52,063 nucleotides of DNA from Deinococcus sp. Arct2-2 (GTDB lineage: Bacteria > Deinococcota > Deinococci > Deinococcales > Deinococcaceae), in NCBI RefSeq assembly GCF_004801315.1, contig NZ_SSNW01000036.1, positions 1 to 52,063 of the forward strand. The letters run 5' to 3'. The notes under the pieces are model-generated. The model did not search any database. It was not told the DNA's origin and saw nothing but the letters and a program-made list of their open reading frames with translations. Positions 1 to 10,200 of this stretch are shown here, in pieces. The number at the start of each line of letters is the position of its first letter. Positions within the stretch are counted from its first letter, which is position 1. Position numbers and translations under genes: made by a program.

Positions 1-195
1 TCATTGCGCTTAGAAGTGACTTGCCTGCTGGCCCGGTACTTTGGGTTCATTCCACACATTCAGCGCGTCGTGCGTGACCTTGAAGTTCAGTTTCCACAGC
101 TGCTGACCGTCACCGTGTACGGCGCCTTCGCGCAGATCCTACCGCTCCTTTCCCGTCCTGCTCACTCAAAGAAGGAACAGCGACCGCTCAAGTAG
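1..195 (+). CDS. C-terminal fragment of an unrecognised protein, cut by the window edge
   Basis: The frame is open from the first base to the TAA at 193-195 and has no clear start, so this is the end of a gene that begins upstream. The visible part is about 63 residues, mostly hydrophobic in the middle and basic at the end. I do not recognise the family. Bases 196-370 that follow hold nothing I can name. Confidence 0.3.
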   Translation, partial: SLRLEVTCLLARYFGFIPHIQRVVRDLEVQFPQLLTVTVYGAFAQILPLLSRPAHSKKEQRPLK

Positions 196-370
196 ACGAA
201 GAAATAAAGTAGCTACTCAGCACGAATCAAACTCTTGATGAGCAGGTCCGCGCAATTCCACAACGTCTCAAAAGACGTTTCTTCTTTTCTCCTGCGAAAC
301 CCGGCCTCCGCTGCAGGGCGCTGCTCCCGCTCGCTTTCTGCCGCAGACGAGCGCCTGCCCGTGCAACCGG

Positions 371-715
371 CTATGGGGTCAGCTGAACGTCGTTCATGGA
401 CACATCAGGGGATTGCAAAACGCCGTTGATGTACACCCCTGGGGTTATCTGAACGTCGTCGATGAACACCCCTGGAGTGATCAAGACGGTTCCGTCGGTG
501 TATACCCCCGGGGTCACCTGAACGCCGTTGAGGTACACCCCTGGAGTGCTCACGACGATTCCGTTGGTGTACACACCCGGGGTCGGCACCGTGTCATTGG
601 AAACCAACGGAGCGTTGCCGTTGGTCCCATTATCGGCATCGGCCATCAGGATTTGAGCAGAAGCGGCGCTGTTTAAGGAGAACAAACTCGCGAGCAAAAC
701 AATTATTTTCTTCAG
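371..715 (-). CDS. secreted short tandem-repeat protein, probable CTG start
   Basis: A protein of about 114 residues. Starting at CTG (715-713) gives a textbook signal peptide: M-KKIIVLL, a hydrophobic core, then SAASAQ. A GAGGAG Shine-Dalgarno lies at 727-722, six bases before that CTG. The nearest standard start, TTG at 697, would delete the KK n-region and has no such site. The mature part is almost wholly a repeat of 11-12 residues with the core TPGVYxNGxxx, at least five units, the last ones decaying to TPGVFIDD and PDVSMND. The DNA repeats are visible at about 430-590. No catalytic motif is seen. A surface or extracellular role is inferred only from the export signal. The family is not recognised. 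Confidence 0.6.
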   Translation of the reverse strand: MKKIIVLLASLFSLNSAASAQILMADADNGTNGNAPLVSNDTVPTPGVYTNGIVVSTPGVYLNGVQVTPGVYTDGTVLITPGVFIDDVQITPGVYINGVLQSPDVSMNDVQLTP

Positions 716-739
716 GGCAGTCTCCTCACAACGCGTCAG

Positions 740-1108
740 TCATCCAGTACTCAACAACACGGCGTATGACAACCGTATTTCAGTTCAGAAAAAAGATATG
801 GTGCCCCGGCCGCTTGCAGCAACATGCCGCACCTCTCCACGCCCGCAGCCCCGGTCCGGAAGCAAAGCAAGGCCCCGTGTGCTGCAGTGCACGCCCGTTG
901 CGCGCTTCTTTGACGGGCAGCACAGGAGCCGTGTACCGTTCTTCTTGGCAGAGGGCCAGATTCCCGCCGAGCTTGATTCAGCGTAAGCGCCTCAGGCCCG
1001 GCGGGGAACCCGTCCTTTTTTGTGCGCTCCCGAGCTTCGTCTTGGGTCACGAAGCTGATCCTCCGCCGGACCGGGGCTGACGCCCACGTTCCGGCGGCGA
1101 CAGAGGGC
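740..1108. other. stretch without a supported gene
   Basis: About 370 bases between the repeat protein and the hypothetical fragment. Frames are open on the minus strand through most of it, but the translation is rich in Arg, Ala and Gly and looks like GC-rich shadow rather than protein. No IS end, tRNA or strong hairpin was noticed. Confidence 0.3.
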
Positions 1109-1496
1109 ATGACCTCCTCCATCTGGACTGAATCCACCGCCCCCAGCGCCCTGACGCTCACCCGACGCCTAGGACCGGCCCCACGACGATGACGTCACAG
1201 TTGGGCGCTGGACCATCACCGAGCAGCAAGCCCAGCCAGAAGGCACGCTGTCCCTCAAAGACGTGCTGACCGCCTACATCGAGGGCGGCACCTTCGATGA
1301 CCGCAACAACGTCACCGGCCTCCCGGACCAGCGCCGGCGCTACCGCGGCGTCCAGGCCAACCCCCAGCCCTGGGGCCGCCTGCAGTTCACCGTGACCCGC
1401 ACGGACCGGGTCGGCAACGACGACTTTCTGACCTTCCGGGTCCAAATCGGCACTGTGCCCTCACTCGGCACGCTGAAAGACGCCCTGGACAGGTAA
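1109..1496 (+). pseudogene. hypothetical protein, probably frameshifted
   Basis: A protein-like translation runs in one frame from about 1173 to the TAA at 1494-1496 (DDDVTVGRWTITEQQ... to ...GTLKDALDR), but the frame is blocked by TAG at 1170-1172 and offers no good start before GTG 1263. A second frame starting at ATG 1109 (MTSSIWTESTAPS) leads straight into it, so one base has probably been gained or lost near 1170. About 125 residues in all. The family is not recognised. The gene abuts the broken end of the histidine-kinase fragment on the other strand, which suggests a recombination joint near 1500. Confidence 0.35.
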
Positions 1497-1497
1497 C

Positions 1498-2067
1498 GGC
1501 AGGACGCTGCAAGACTTGCCGCAATAGGTCTTGATCCGCCATCACTCTGGGCAGAGGGTTAACCTGCCACGTGATGGTTCGTCCTTGCACGTCTGGTTCA
1601 AGTTCCGCTTGGATGTCCGTCAGCAAGGCGTCCAACCCCACCCCTTGGAGCTGGAGGGGCTGCTGGGAGGTACGGGCGAGGTCAAGCATGGAGTCGATCA
1701 GCCCGTTCATGCGTCGGGCCGCTTGCTCAATAATCGTGAGATACCGGGTGGACTGGTCGGTCAGCTGGTCTTTCAGTGAGGTGCGCAGTAGCTGGCTGAA
1801 GCCCGCAATATGCCGCCCAGGTGTGCGCAAGTCATGCGACACGCTGTAGGCAAAGGCCTCGAGTTCTTCATTGGCGTCACTCAGCACCAGGGTGCGGGTA
1901 TCGAGGAGGTCACACTGGGCCGTCAACTGTTGGATGTGTTCGGCCCGCTCAAGCGCCAGGGTGAGACTGCGCATGGTCGTTTCCAATACCGCCCTGTCGA
2001 CGGGTGTCCAAGTATGCGGTTCAAACAGAGCAATAAGGAACAAGCCCACGGGTACGCCATGCAGCAC
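1498..2067 (-). pseudogene. sensor histidine kinase fragment (end of GAF, HisKA, start of HATPase)
   Basis: About 190 residues in the minus direction. The N-terminal part (GVPVGLFLIALFEPHTW, then an ALERAEHIQQL linker) looks like the end of a GAF domain. Then comes a complete HisKA helix pair with the phospho-acceptor H-box VSHDLRTP. The sequence enters the HATPase lead-in (PLPRVMADQDLLRQVL) and stops resembling a kinase just where the N-box should follow, near 1500. An in-frame TAA just before the first GTG at 2067 shows the front is missing too. It cannot bind ATP and is a remnant. In the family such proteins sense light or small ligands through GAF domains. Confidence 0.7.
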
Positions 2068-2069
2068 TG

Positions 2070-2225
2070 GTGTTTACGCACCCTCATCCGAGCCATGTGT
2101 CAGCACACGTTGACCACCTTTCGTGGTTGGAGGAGCAGTGTGTGCGGTTGTTGGGTAAGTCTTTGGTGGTGAAGGCGTCCACCCTCTTCCACTGGTGGCC
2201 CCGACTTACCCAAATGCATTAACCG
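2070..2225 (+). other. short protein-like remnant, family unknown
   Basis: A frame ending with TAA at 2223-2225 reads HVDHLSWLEEQCVRLLGK followed by SLVVKASTLFHWWPRL. The composition (WLEEQ, FHWWPRL) is protein-like, but there is no start in a sensible place. It may be the tail of a decayed transposase. I cannot assign it. Confidence 0.2.
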
Positions 2226-2339
2226 GCTTTGGTAGGAGAGCTGTGGCGAAGGCGCGGTAACGATCGAGAGCCGGTTTGTACTGGCCGGACGAGCCCGGCT
2301 CGATGACCTCACCCGCTGCTGGCGCGAGTTCGAGGTCGC

Positions 2340-4043
2340 TCAGGCTAGGCTTGAATCCGACCAGTTTGCTCGGAGGCGCACCAAGTCCTCCGGTGGGAGA
2401 GGCTTGGCGAGAAGGTAGCCCTGGATGTGATGACAACCCAACCCTCGAAGCGTCTCGAGTTGCGCCTCGCTCTCCACACCCTCCGCGACCACGCGCATCT
2501 CCAGATCCCTCCCAAGGTTCACCACCGCCCTTACCAGCGCCAAGCTGCTCGGCGTCGCCTCAAGCCGGTTCACGAAGCTCTTATCGATCTTCAACGTGTC
2601 CAACGGCAGGTTCTGCAGGTGAGCCAGGCTCGAATAGCCAGTGCCGAAGTCATCCACCGCTACACCCACGCCCAGCGACCGCAGCAGCACGAGCTGCCTG
2701 CGCGTCTCAACCACATCAGCCATCACGAGGGATTCCGTCAGCTCAAGCTCCAACAGGTGAGGCTCCAGCCCGCTGTCCTCGAGCGCTCGCACGACCTCAT
2801 CCAAGAAGTCCGCTCGGCTGAATTGCATTGCGCTCACGTTGACCGCGACCCTCAATGGCCCTGCGGGTGAGCGTGCCCACTCGCCCGCCTGCCTACAGGC
2901 TTCTCGCAGCACCCACGCGCCAATCCCCACCATCATTCCGCTCGCCTCGGCCACCGGGATGAAACGCCCCGGCGGGACAGGGCCCAGCACCGGGTGCCTC
3001 CAGCGAAGCAGCGCCTCGGCGCTCACGAGCTCTCGAGTTACCGCGTCGAACAGAGGTTGATAAACGAGGTGGAGCTCGCCTCGCTCGAGCGCGCGGCGCA
3101 GGTCACTCTCGAGGCGCAGACGCTCGGCGGCAGCTTCACCCATCACGGGCTCGAAGCATGCGATGAGGCCGCGGCCTTTGGCTTTGGCGCGGTACATTGC
3201 CGCGTCCGCATTGCTCTTGAGGGTTTCTGTGTCCTCGCCGTCCTCCGGGAATACGCTCAGGCCGATGCAGGCTGTGACGTGAAGCGAATGCCCTGCGATC
3301 TCGAAAGGGTCGGCCAGTGCCTGGAGCAGCCGCTGACCGACCCGGACGCCGTCCTCTGGGGTGAGAAGGTCGTCGGCGATGAACAGGAACTCGTCGCCAC
3401 CGCGGCGCGAGAGCGTGTCACCCTTGCGCATAAGGGCCTGCAGTCGTCCGGCTGCCTCACGCAAGAGGAGGTCTCCGGTGTGATGGCCGAGCGAGTCATT
3501 CACCGTCTTGAAATCGTCGAGGTCCAGGAAGCCAACGGCCACGCGACGGCCAGAGCGCCGAGCGCGGGTGATGGCCAGCTCGAGCCGGTCCTCGAAGAGC
3601 GTGCGATTCGGTAGTGCGGTCAGGCTGTCGTGATGCGCTTGATAGCGCAGCTCCTCCAGGAGCGCCCGCTTCTCGGTGATGTCGTGGAGGTACACGCTCA
3701 GGCCCACTGCGGAGGGGTAGGCCCGTACCTCTCGCCAGGCCTTCAGTGGCTCGTAGTACGCCTCGAACGCAACAGCGACGTTCTCGGTTACGGCACGGCG
3801 GTACTCGCGCTCGAAAATCGAGTCGAGCGCGGCCGGGAACTCCTCCCAGACCACTCGGCCGATGAGGCTCTCGCGGGAGCGTTTCAGGAGACGCTCGGCG
3901 CTGGCGTTCACACGGGTGAAGCGCCATTCATGGTCGAGGGCGAATAACGCGTCGGTGATGCTCTCCAAGATGGTGGTGACCTCCTGGAGCGCGTCCTCGA
4001 GTGCGCGGTGGGACGCATCTTTGGTCGCTCGGCCCGTTCGCAT
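2340..4043 (-). CDS. PAS-GGDEF-EAL cyclic-di-GMP synthase/phosphodiesterase
   Basis: A 567-residue cytoplasmic protein. Residues about 20-125 form a PAS domain ending in the usual DITEKRALLEEL linker. A GGDEF domain follows (about 135-300) with intact RRGGDEF at 213-219, and the inhibitory RxxD site (RKGD, 206-209) five residues ahead of it. An EAL domain fills about 310-555 with AEALLRWRHP, ELTESLVM, the DDFGTGYSSL loop and VVAEGVE, all residues expected of an active phosphodiesterase. The protein could therefore both make and break cyclic-di-GMP; which activity dominates cannot be read from sequence. There are no membrane helices, so the signal is probably cytosolic and read by the PAS domain. 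The ATG at 4043 has only a weak ribosome site. It is the first of three cyclic-di-GMP genes within 8 kb. Confidence 0.93.
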   Translation of the reverse strand: MRTGRATKDASHRALEDALQEVTTILESITDALFALDHEWRFTRVNASAERLLKRSRESLIGRVVWEEFPAALDSIFEREYRRAVTENVAVAFEAYYEPLKAWREVRAYPSAVGLSVYLHDITEKRALLEELRYQAHHDSLTALPNRTLFEDRLELAITRARRSGRRVAVGFLDLDDFKTVNDSLGHHTGDLLLREAAGRLQALMRKGDTLSRRGGDEFLFIADDLLTPEDGVRVGQRLLQALADPFEIAGHSLHVTACIGLSVFPEDGEDTETLKSNADAAMYRAKAKGRGLIACFEPVMGEAAAERLRLESDLRRALERGELHLVYQPLFDAVTRELVSAEALLRWRHPVLGPVPPGRFIPVAEASGMMVGIGAWVLREACRQAGEWARSPAGPLRVAVNVSAMQFSRADFLDEVVRALEDSGLEPHLLELELTESLVMADVVETRRQLVLLRSLGVGVAVDDFGTGYSSLAHLQNLPLDTLKIDKSFVNRLEATPSSLALVRAVVNLGRDLEMRVVAEGVESEAQLETLRGLGCHHIQGYLLAKPLPPEDLVRLRANWSDSSLA

Positions 4044-4229
4044 GTTGCCGTTCAGCGTAGCGCTCGGCGTATGACAGCGATCTGAACCTTCAGCAGCATA
4101 TAGGCGTCCAACTCTTTTCTGTGCCGGGGTTAGTCCATCTCTTTTGAAGCAACTCTGAGGAAACGTAGTATAAGTCTTGAGAATTTCCTTAAAGTGCCAA
4201 TGTGTTGCAGCCGCAGCGCTTTCTGCTGA

Positions 4230-4521
4230 TCAACGACAGCTGAAATCTTTGTGTGTTGAGCAGAGCACGCAAGTCCGCGCCGTGCTGGACAGTCTTGCTT
4301 AGACGTGGACCGTGTTGCCGCTTCTACCAGCGGACTCCTTTGACGCCATGACCCGCTGCCGAGACCTGAGGCTGCAAGGTGGGGCGATCTACGACACCCT
4401 CATCACGCAGGCGGCGCTGCGGGCGGGAGCGGCAGGGCTGGTCACCCTCAACGCCAAGCACTTCGTGCGCCTCGGTGCTGAGGTAGAGCAGCTGATGATC
4501 GCACCAAAGCTTTCGAGTTGA
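4230..4521 (+). pseudogene. PIN-domain (VapC-like) toxin remnant
   Basis: The end of a PIN-domain ribonuclease: GGAIYDTLITQAAL followed by LVTLNAKHFVRL is the typical last third, with the conserved acidic residue of the YD pair. In the same frame the upstream codons read sensibly (QVRAVLDSLA) but meet TAG at 4300-4302. The N-terminal half with the other catalytic acids is missing and no antitoxin gene lies upstream. VapC toxins of this family cleave tRNA or rRNA. This copy should be inactive. Confidence 0.6.
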
Positions 4522-4539
4522 GCGGCCGAACCCTCCAGA

Positions 4540-6219
4540 TCACTCCACCGTTCTTTTGCTCTGCATCAGCGCTCGAACGGCGGCGGGATCGAACTGCTGC
4601 CCTGCGCCTTCCTGTAATGCTTTTAGAGCATGCTGCGATGTCCAGGCGGGTTTGTAGGGCCGGGCGCTGGTCATGGCGTCAAACGCGTCAATCACGCAGA
4701 ACAGCCGGGCCAACAGTGGAATGCGCTCTCCGCTCAACCCCATTGGGTAGCCACCCCCGTCCCAGCGCTCATGATGATGCAGCACGACGTCCAGAGCGCC
4801 TGTAGGGAGGTTAGGAATCCGGACGGCCAGGTCATGGCCCAGGCGGGGATGGGTGCGCACCCAGGCCCATTCCTCCTCACTCAGCGGCCCCGCCTTGAGC
4901 AGCACGTGATCGGGCAACCCCACCTTGCCGACGTCGTGGAGCAGCGCGCCCAAATACAGGGCTTCAGTGTCCTGTGTATTGAGGCCGGCCTGCTGCGCGA
5001 CTCGCCGGGCCAGCTGCGCGACGCGCTGGGTGTGGCCCTGGGTTTCCAGATCGCGCGCTTCCAGCAGGGCTCCGATCATCTCGAGCGCCTGGTCGCGGGC
5101 TTCGCGCAACTGCTGACCCTCCTGGGCGCGCAGAGTGGCGTGCTGAGCCCGTTCAGCAATGCCGCGCAAGGCGGTGGCGGCTAGGGGCAGAGCGGGGGGG
5201 GCACTGGGCCAGGCCAAGATCAGGTGTTGGGTTCCAAAGGGTTCGATCAGGAGGCTAGCCGATTGCAGGCCCACCTGAGTCCAGCACGGATGCTGGACGT
5301 GCAGCAGGCCGCTGTAGCGTAGGGTCAAGTCACCGGTCAGCGACTTGATCCGGTCTGGCCCCGCGAGGAACGCGGCCTGTGCTCCGAAGCCAGACGCCGC
5401 GAAGCGCAGCCCGGTGCGCAGCAATTCCTGCGGGTCTTGCAGGGGGCGCAGCAGATCGCTGAGTCCGGCAATGACCCGCAGCGCCCGGTTCTCGGCGGGA
5501 AGATCCAAACTCTGCGCCCCAGCGCCACCGGCTTCGAGCAGACACGTGAACAGGTTCAGCACGGCTTCGGGCACCGGGGCGACCGGATCACCTGCATCAG
5601 TCTCACTGTCGAGGTTGAGATGCGCCTGGACACTCCCATTGAGCGCGAGGGGCACCAAGGTGTTGCGCTGGAGCGTGTCCAGGTGGCCACATTCCCGCAG
5701 GACTTCATAATGCTCTAGCGGCCCGAACGAAGCCTCGATCGTGTCCAGGCGCGCTTGTAAGGCTCTCCCAGTCAGGGTGCGGGGGTGTCCGGCATGCCAG
5801 TGGGCATCTGGCCCGCCGTACCAAGCCCGTTCGGTGAAGCCTGGTAAATGTACGCCGCGCAGCGCTTCGGGATAGCCGCACAGGGCATGCACCCGGAAGT
5901 GGGCCCCTTCCCGCAGGGTGAGGGTGGCCCGGTCAACGTGCGGAAGATGGTGCACCAAGGCGGCCAATAGTGCGTCCCAGTGGGCCGCAGGCAGCAGGCC
6001 CCCTGCAGCGCGCTGGGCAGTGGCCGCGTCACGGGACAGGCGAGTCAAGTCATTCAGCAGGGCAGTCGTCATGGGGAGGTTCGCGCGCAGGGCACGGGAA
6101 GGAGCACTGTGCCTGCCCGGCGTCAGGGTGGAGTCTGCTCTGTGGTTGGAGTGCTGGGATTCCAGACCGAACTGCTGCTCGTTGACGGAGTCGGTGGGGG
6201 TGAACGTACACTGGGACAT
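4540..6219 (-). CDS. GAF-like plus HD-GYP cyclic-di-GMP phosphodiesterase
   Basis: A 559-residue protein whose last 175 residues are an HD-GYP domain: the GHTQRVAQLARR entry helix, LLHDVGKVGLPD metal-binding HD, and HHHERWDGGGYP with the GYP signature. The family hydrolyses cyclic-di-GMP to GMP. Residues about 70-370 look like two GAF-type sensory modules, then an EGQQLREARDQAL helix joins them to the catalytic domain. I prefer ATG 6219 because AAGGTG lies just upstream. A later in-frame ATG near 6072 has no ribosome site. The start overlaps that of the divergent small gene at 6218, so the two promoters must interleave. The best match in the window is the HD-GYP part of the gene at 7202. Confidence 0.9.
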   Translation of the reverse strand: MSQCTFTPTDSVNEQQFGLESQHSNHRADSTLTPGRHSAPSRALRANLPMTTALLNDLTRLSRDAATAQRAAGGLLPAAHWDALLAALVHHLPHVDRATLTLREGAHFRVHALCGYPEALRGVHLPGFTERAWYGGPDAHWHAGHPRTLTGRALQARLDTIEASFGPLEHYEVLRECGHLDTLQRNTLVPLALNGSVQAHLNLDSETDAGDPVAPVPEAVLNLFTCLLEAGGAGAQSLDLPAENRALRVIAGLSDLLRPLQDPQELLRTGLRFAASGFGAQAAFLAGPDRIKSLTGDLTLRYSGLLHVQHPCWTQVGLQSASLLIEPFGTQHLILAWPSAPPALPLAATALRGIAERAQHATLRAQEGQQLREARDQALEMIGALLEARDLETQGHTQRVAQLARRVAQQAGLNTQDTEALYLGALLHDVGKVGLPDHVLLKAGPLSEEEWAWVRTHPRLGHDLAVRIPNLPTGALDVVLHHHERWDGGGYPMGLSGERIPLLARLFCVIDAFDAMTSARPYKPAWTSQHALKALQEGAGQQFDPAAVRALMQSKRTVE

Positions 6220-6553
6220 GATCACCTTGACGTTTCGAGGTCGGCAAGGGCACTGGGCGCTGTTCCGAACAGCGCAGGGGCAGTTTTACAGGGCAGAAGT
6301 TCGGGCGTTGGAGCAAGACCAAGTAGCGACGTTGATGGGCGCAGACTTTGGGGCTGCCGCCTTGTTTCCGCAGCCGCAAACGTGGTGGTTTCGGGTCGAT
6401 CATCGACTCATCACGCGCTCCCGGCCACACGAGACCTTGGCGCTGTACCCGCGTGCTGAGACGGCCATCGCCAACCTGTTCTTGCGGTTGGAGCGGGATC
6501 CCACCGTGCAGTACAGCGGTTCACTCGACGACTTGACGCCCTCCTGGGGCTGA
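6218..6553 (+). CDS. hypothetical protein, 111 residues
   Basis: Protein-like frame from ATG 6218 (MITLTFRGRQGHWALF) to TGA at 6551-6553. An in-frame GTG at 6200 with GGAG before it is an alternative start. The family is not recognised. It is soluble and rich in aromatic residues. Reading on past the TGA in the same frame gives another 63 protein-like residues to TAA at 6743-6745 (see findings), so the gene may be broken by that stop. The start codon overlaps the start codon of the divergent HD-GYP gene. Confidence 0.45.
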   Translation: MITLTFRGRQGHWALFRTAQGQFYRAEVRALEQDQVATLMGADFGAAALFPQPQTWWFRVDHRLITRSRPHETLALYPRAETAIANLFLRLERDPTVQYSGSLDDLTPSWG

Positions 6554-6745
6554 CCTGAACGGCACCTGGATGCGGAGACAAGCGAGATCGAGAGCTGCTG
6601 TTTCAACCCTGAGCTAGAGGCGCAAGTCGCTCTAGTCCGGGAAGACAGGCAACCTCAGCGGGTCGCTCTTCATTTCTTTGGCTGTGCGCGGGATACAACC
6701 TATCTCTCAGGCACGTTTCTGGTTCTCCGCTCAGGTTATTTTTAA
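6554..6745 (+). pseudogene. in-frame continuation after TGA: protein-like tail
   Basis: Directly after the TGA at 6551-6553, the same frame stays open for 63 codons: PERHLDAETSEIESC, then QVALVREDRQPQRV and GTFLVLRSGYF before TAA. There is no separate ribosome site or good start, so it is either the lost C-terminus of the gene before it or the remnant of a second gene. Confidence 0.35.
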
Positions 6746-7201
6746 CAGCGCAGCGGGCGTTCGGCTGGCTGCAGTTCAGGCACGCCCCCCTCCTCCCCAG
6801 CGTCAGGGCCCAGGGACCACCCCCAGTTGCGGGCGCTGCCCCTTTCGTTTGTGTTGGACAGACCCAACAAGATCTCCTGAACTTCGCGCTCCACGCCCAC
6901 AGCCCAGATGGTCAGCCAATCGCCTGGCAGCACTTGCCTGTCTGACTCGCACTCCAGACGGGGGAGCTCCTCACCGGCACTCCCCTACCAGTACGAGCGC
7001 AACGCTGAGAGAAGAACATTGTCAGTATGCGTTCCGGACGCGCTTTGTCGTTGCGGTAGGAGCTTTGGTCTGGCAACAGCGGCCGCCTCAGTCTCACTGT
7101 TGGCAGAGGCCGTGGCGTATGGTGCGGCGGGGCGCATCGCGTCCCTGATCAGAAACGGGCCGCCCAGTGGCGGCAGGAGTTCAAGTGAGAGAGAACCGGG
7201 C
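6746..7201 (+). other. leader region before the large GGDEF/HD-GYP gene; possible decayed gene
   Basis: About 450 bases with no gene I can support. One frame ending at TGA 6943-6945 reads protein-like (VGQTQQDLLNFALHAHS and DGQPIAWQHLPV), perhaps a transposase remnant. The promoter of the following gene should lie in the second half, but I see no clear -35/-10 pair. Confidence 0.25.
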
Positions 7202-10200
7202 ATGAATGATCATCAACATCATCGGTTAACCCCCCGGCAGGGCAACCAGTCTTTGGGGGCGTCGCCCGACGGAGAATTCAGCCGGATCACTCGCGCGGCT
7301 GCCCGCTTGTTTAATGTCTCCTTGGCTCAGATCAGCCTCACCGACGAGACGCGGCAGCGGCTCTTCCCAGGGCATGATCACTTTCTGTCGTCCTCTTCGC
7401 CGGAACTGCCGTTCGGTGACGCCCACCCAACGGCTCTGCTTGAAGTGCCAGACCTCACCTTGCACCCTGATTTTGCAGTGCATCCGCTCGTTATCGGTTC
7501 AGACGCCTTCCGGTATTACGTTAGCGTGCCGTTGCTGACTCGCACCGGCGCGCTCCTGGGCACGTTCTACCTCTTGGACACGGTGCCCCGCGTCCCGCTG
7601 TCTCCCAGTCAACAGGCGGCCCTGTTGGACTTGGCGGGGTTAGTCCAAGACGTCCTGAACCGCCTCCAAGGCCAGACAGAACGAACTGCTGAACTGCTGA
7701 AAATGGCCTCACAGGACTCCTTGACTGGTCTACCAAACCGCCGCGCTTTCGAAGACGCCTTTGAGGACGCCGTGAGCGCCGGTGAGCCGTTTGGACTGAT
7801 GCTGCTGGATCTGGATGAGCTCAAACAGGTCAATGATGCACAGGGCCACGCGCAAGGGGACCATCTGCTGTCTAGTTTCGCCTGGGCTCTGCAGGACGAG
7901 TTCGGCGCACAAGGCCACATCTACCGGTGGGGCGGCGATGAGTTCGTGGTGCTGCGGAGAGGGAACGCGCCTGCCCTTCAAAGTGTGCGAACCCAGGTCA
8001 ATCGGGTGGAGCAGCAAGTCAGGCTCAGAGGCCTGCCTGGCGCACGCGTGTCCATCGGAATGGCCGAATTCCCGTTGGACGCCCTGGCACCGAATGACCT
8101 GCTGCGCCTGGCAGACCAGCGCATGCTGCGCGAGAAGGCCGCGCGGCGCGCGGCGCGTGGCCTGAGCGGCCATGCCCTTGATAGCCAACCTACTATCTGG
8201 TCCGGGGAACTGCTCTGGCAGGCCCTGCGGGCGACGTCCACTCTGATCAGTGCCGATGGCGTGATTGATCAGGCGGGCTGGCAAGCCTTCCTGGAAGCGG
8301 CGGTGGCGGCCCTGCCCGGAGCAGAGGCGGGATCCCTCTACGTGCTGGAAGGCACCATGTTTGTCCTACAGGCGCAGGTGGGGTACTCGGCTGCGCTGCT
8401 AGGTGCCGGCCGCTCTCCAGCCACCATGCGCCGCTGGCATGGGTCGGAAGGGTGGCAGGGAGGCGTGGCCCGCGTGCTCCGCGGTTCAACTGAGATTGTC
8501 GCTCGCGCCCGTGGTTACGAGCAGCTTCCACGTGAGTCAGCGTCCCTGACGATGAACGACCTGTGTGCCGTGCAGCAGCTGCTCGCCAACCTGTTGGTGC
8601 CCGTGGTGGTACGCGGGCGGGTCGTGGCCGCTTTAAATCTCGACAACCTGCGCTCACCGCGGGCCTTCGCGCCGTACGAGGTGAGGATGGCTCAGGAGTT
8701 CGCCCGGCAGGCGGCGGCCATCCTGGCCGCCCATGACCGGCACGCGCGGGAGGCCGCACGCACGCAGGAGCTCGAAGTGCTCGTGCATGCCAGCGCCGCA
8801 CTCAGTGCGGTGCAGACCCCAGAGGAGGTGGAGCAGATTCTGGTCGCGGAAACCCGGGCGTTGCTGCGCACCGAGCATGTGGTCTTCGCCCGTTACGAGC
8901 ACGACACTCACGCCCTGCGGCTGGTGTCTCCGTCGGGCATGTATGCTCAGTATTCGCCGGGCTTGCTGCCGCACGGGCAAGGCGTGGCGTGGCAGGCCAT
9001 TCAGGCCCAAGATGTTGTGCACGTTCCCAAGATGTTGGACGATGAGCGGATCTATCTCAGGGAAGGACTGATCGATGGCGCGTTGATAATTGCCCCCCTT
9101 GCGCCGGTTGCAGACGCCCCAGTGGGCGCACTGGCGGCCGTGCGCGCCGCCCCATTGACATTCAGTGATCTTGATGGTCGGCTGCTCGGAGCGCTCGCCT
9201 CGGCGGGTGTCACGGCGCTTGAGCGGCTGCAGGCCGCCGCGCAGGAGCGGCGCCGCTCGCAGGAACTGCAGATTCTTGCAGAGCTTTCGGAACACGTCGG
9301 GCGGGGTAATGACAGCCGCTCCGCCGCGGAGGAGTGCCTCGGCGCTGCCCGCACGTTTCTGAATGCGGATCTCGCAGTGTTTGTCTGTGCGAACCGGGCA
9401 CTGACAGTGACCCACGGTGCCGTCCCCGCCTCTCTGGGTGATGTATCAGCAGAAGAACTTGAAGCACGTCTTCACGGATCCGGTGCGGATGACCGCGCAG
9501 CATTGTGCTTCGCGACTCACCGCTATCCCAGCGCAGGGGAAGCGCATGCGGCCCTCGTGGAAGCGGGGGTTCAGGCCCTGGTGAAGGTGCCAGTCCTAGA
9601 ACGGGGTCAGCGGGTAGGGGTGGTGGCGCTAATCTGGTTGCGGCCTTTGGGCGTCCTCCCCGAATCGGCAGCGCTCCTGATGACCCGAAGCGCGGAGCTG
9701 ATCGGCCAGGTGCTGGATCAGGAAGCGCATATCGAAGACCTGAAGGGCATCCGGGAAGGCGCGCTCCTTACCTTGGGAATGGCTCTGGAACTGCGCGATT
9801 TTGAGACGGCGGGGCACACCGAGCGGGTGGTGTCAATGGCGCTCAGGATCGCTCAACGCCTGGGCATGGAGGGGACGGCGTTGGCAGAATTGCGGGTGGG
9901 CGCCTACCTGCATGACATTGGGAAGCTCGCCGTTCCCGACGCGATTTTGCTGAAGCCTGGGCAACTGGATGCCTACGAGTGGGGGGTGATGCAGCGCCAT
10001 TCAACGATTGGCGACGAGCTGGTGGCACGGATTCCTACAGTGACGGCCCAGGCCCGCAGTGTAGTTCGGCATCATCATGAACGGTGGGACGGAACCGGCT
10101 ACCCGGACCGCTTGGCTGGAACGGACATTCCAATAGGCGCCCGGATCTTCAGTGTCGCGGACGTCTACGACGCGCTGACGAGTGAGCGGCCATATAAGGC

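Noticed and set aside
371..600. Possible CRISPR array from the regular short repeats
   Set aside because: The repeats are contiguous coding units of 33-36 bases without unique spacers, and they translate to a regular protein repeat.
1158..1445. 95-codon minus-strand frame opposite the hypothetical fragment
   Set aside because: The plus-strand reading is more protein-like and this one has no ribosome site.
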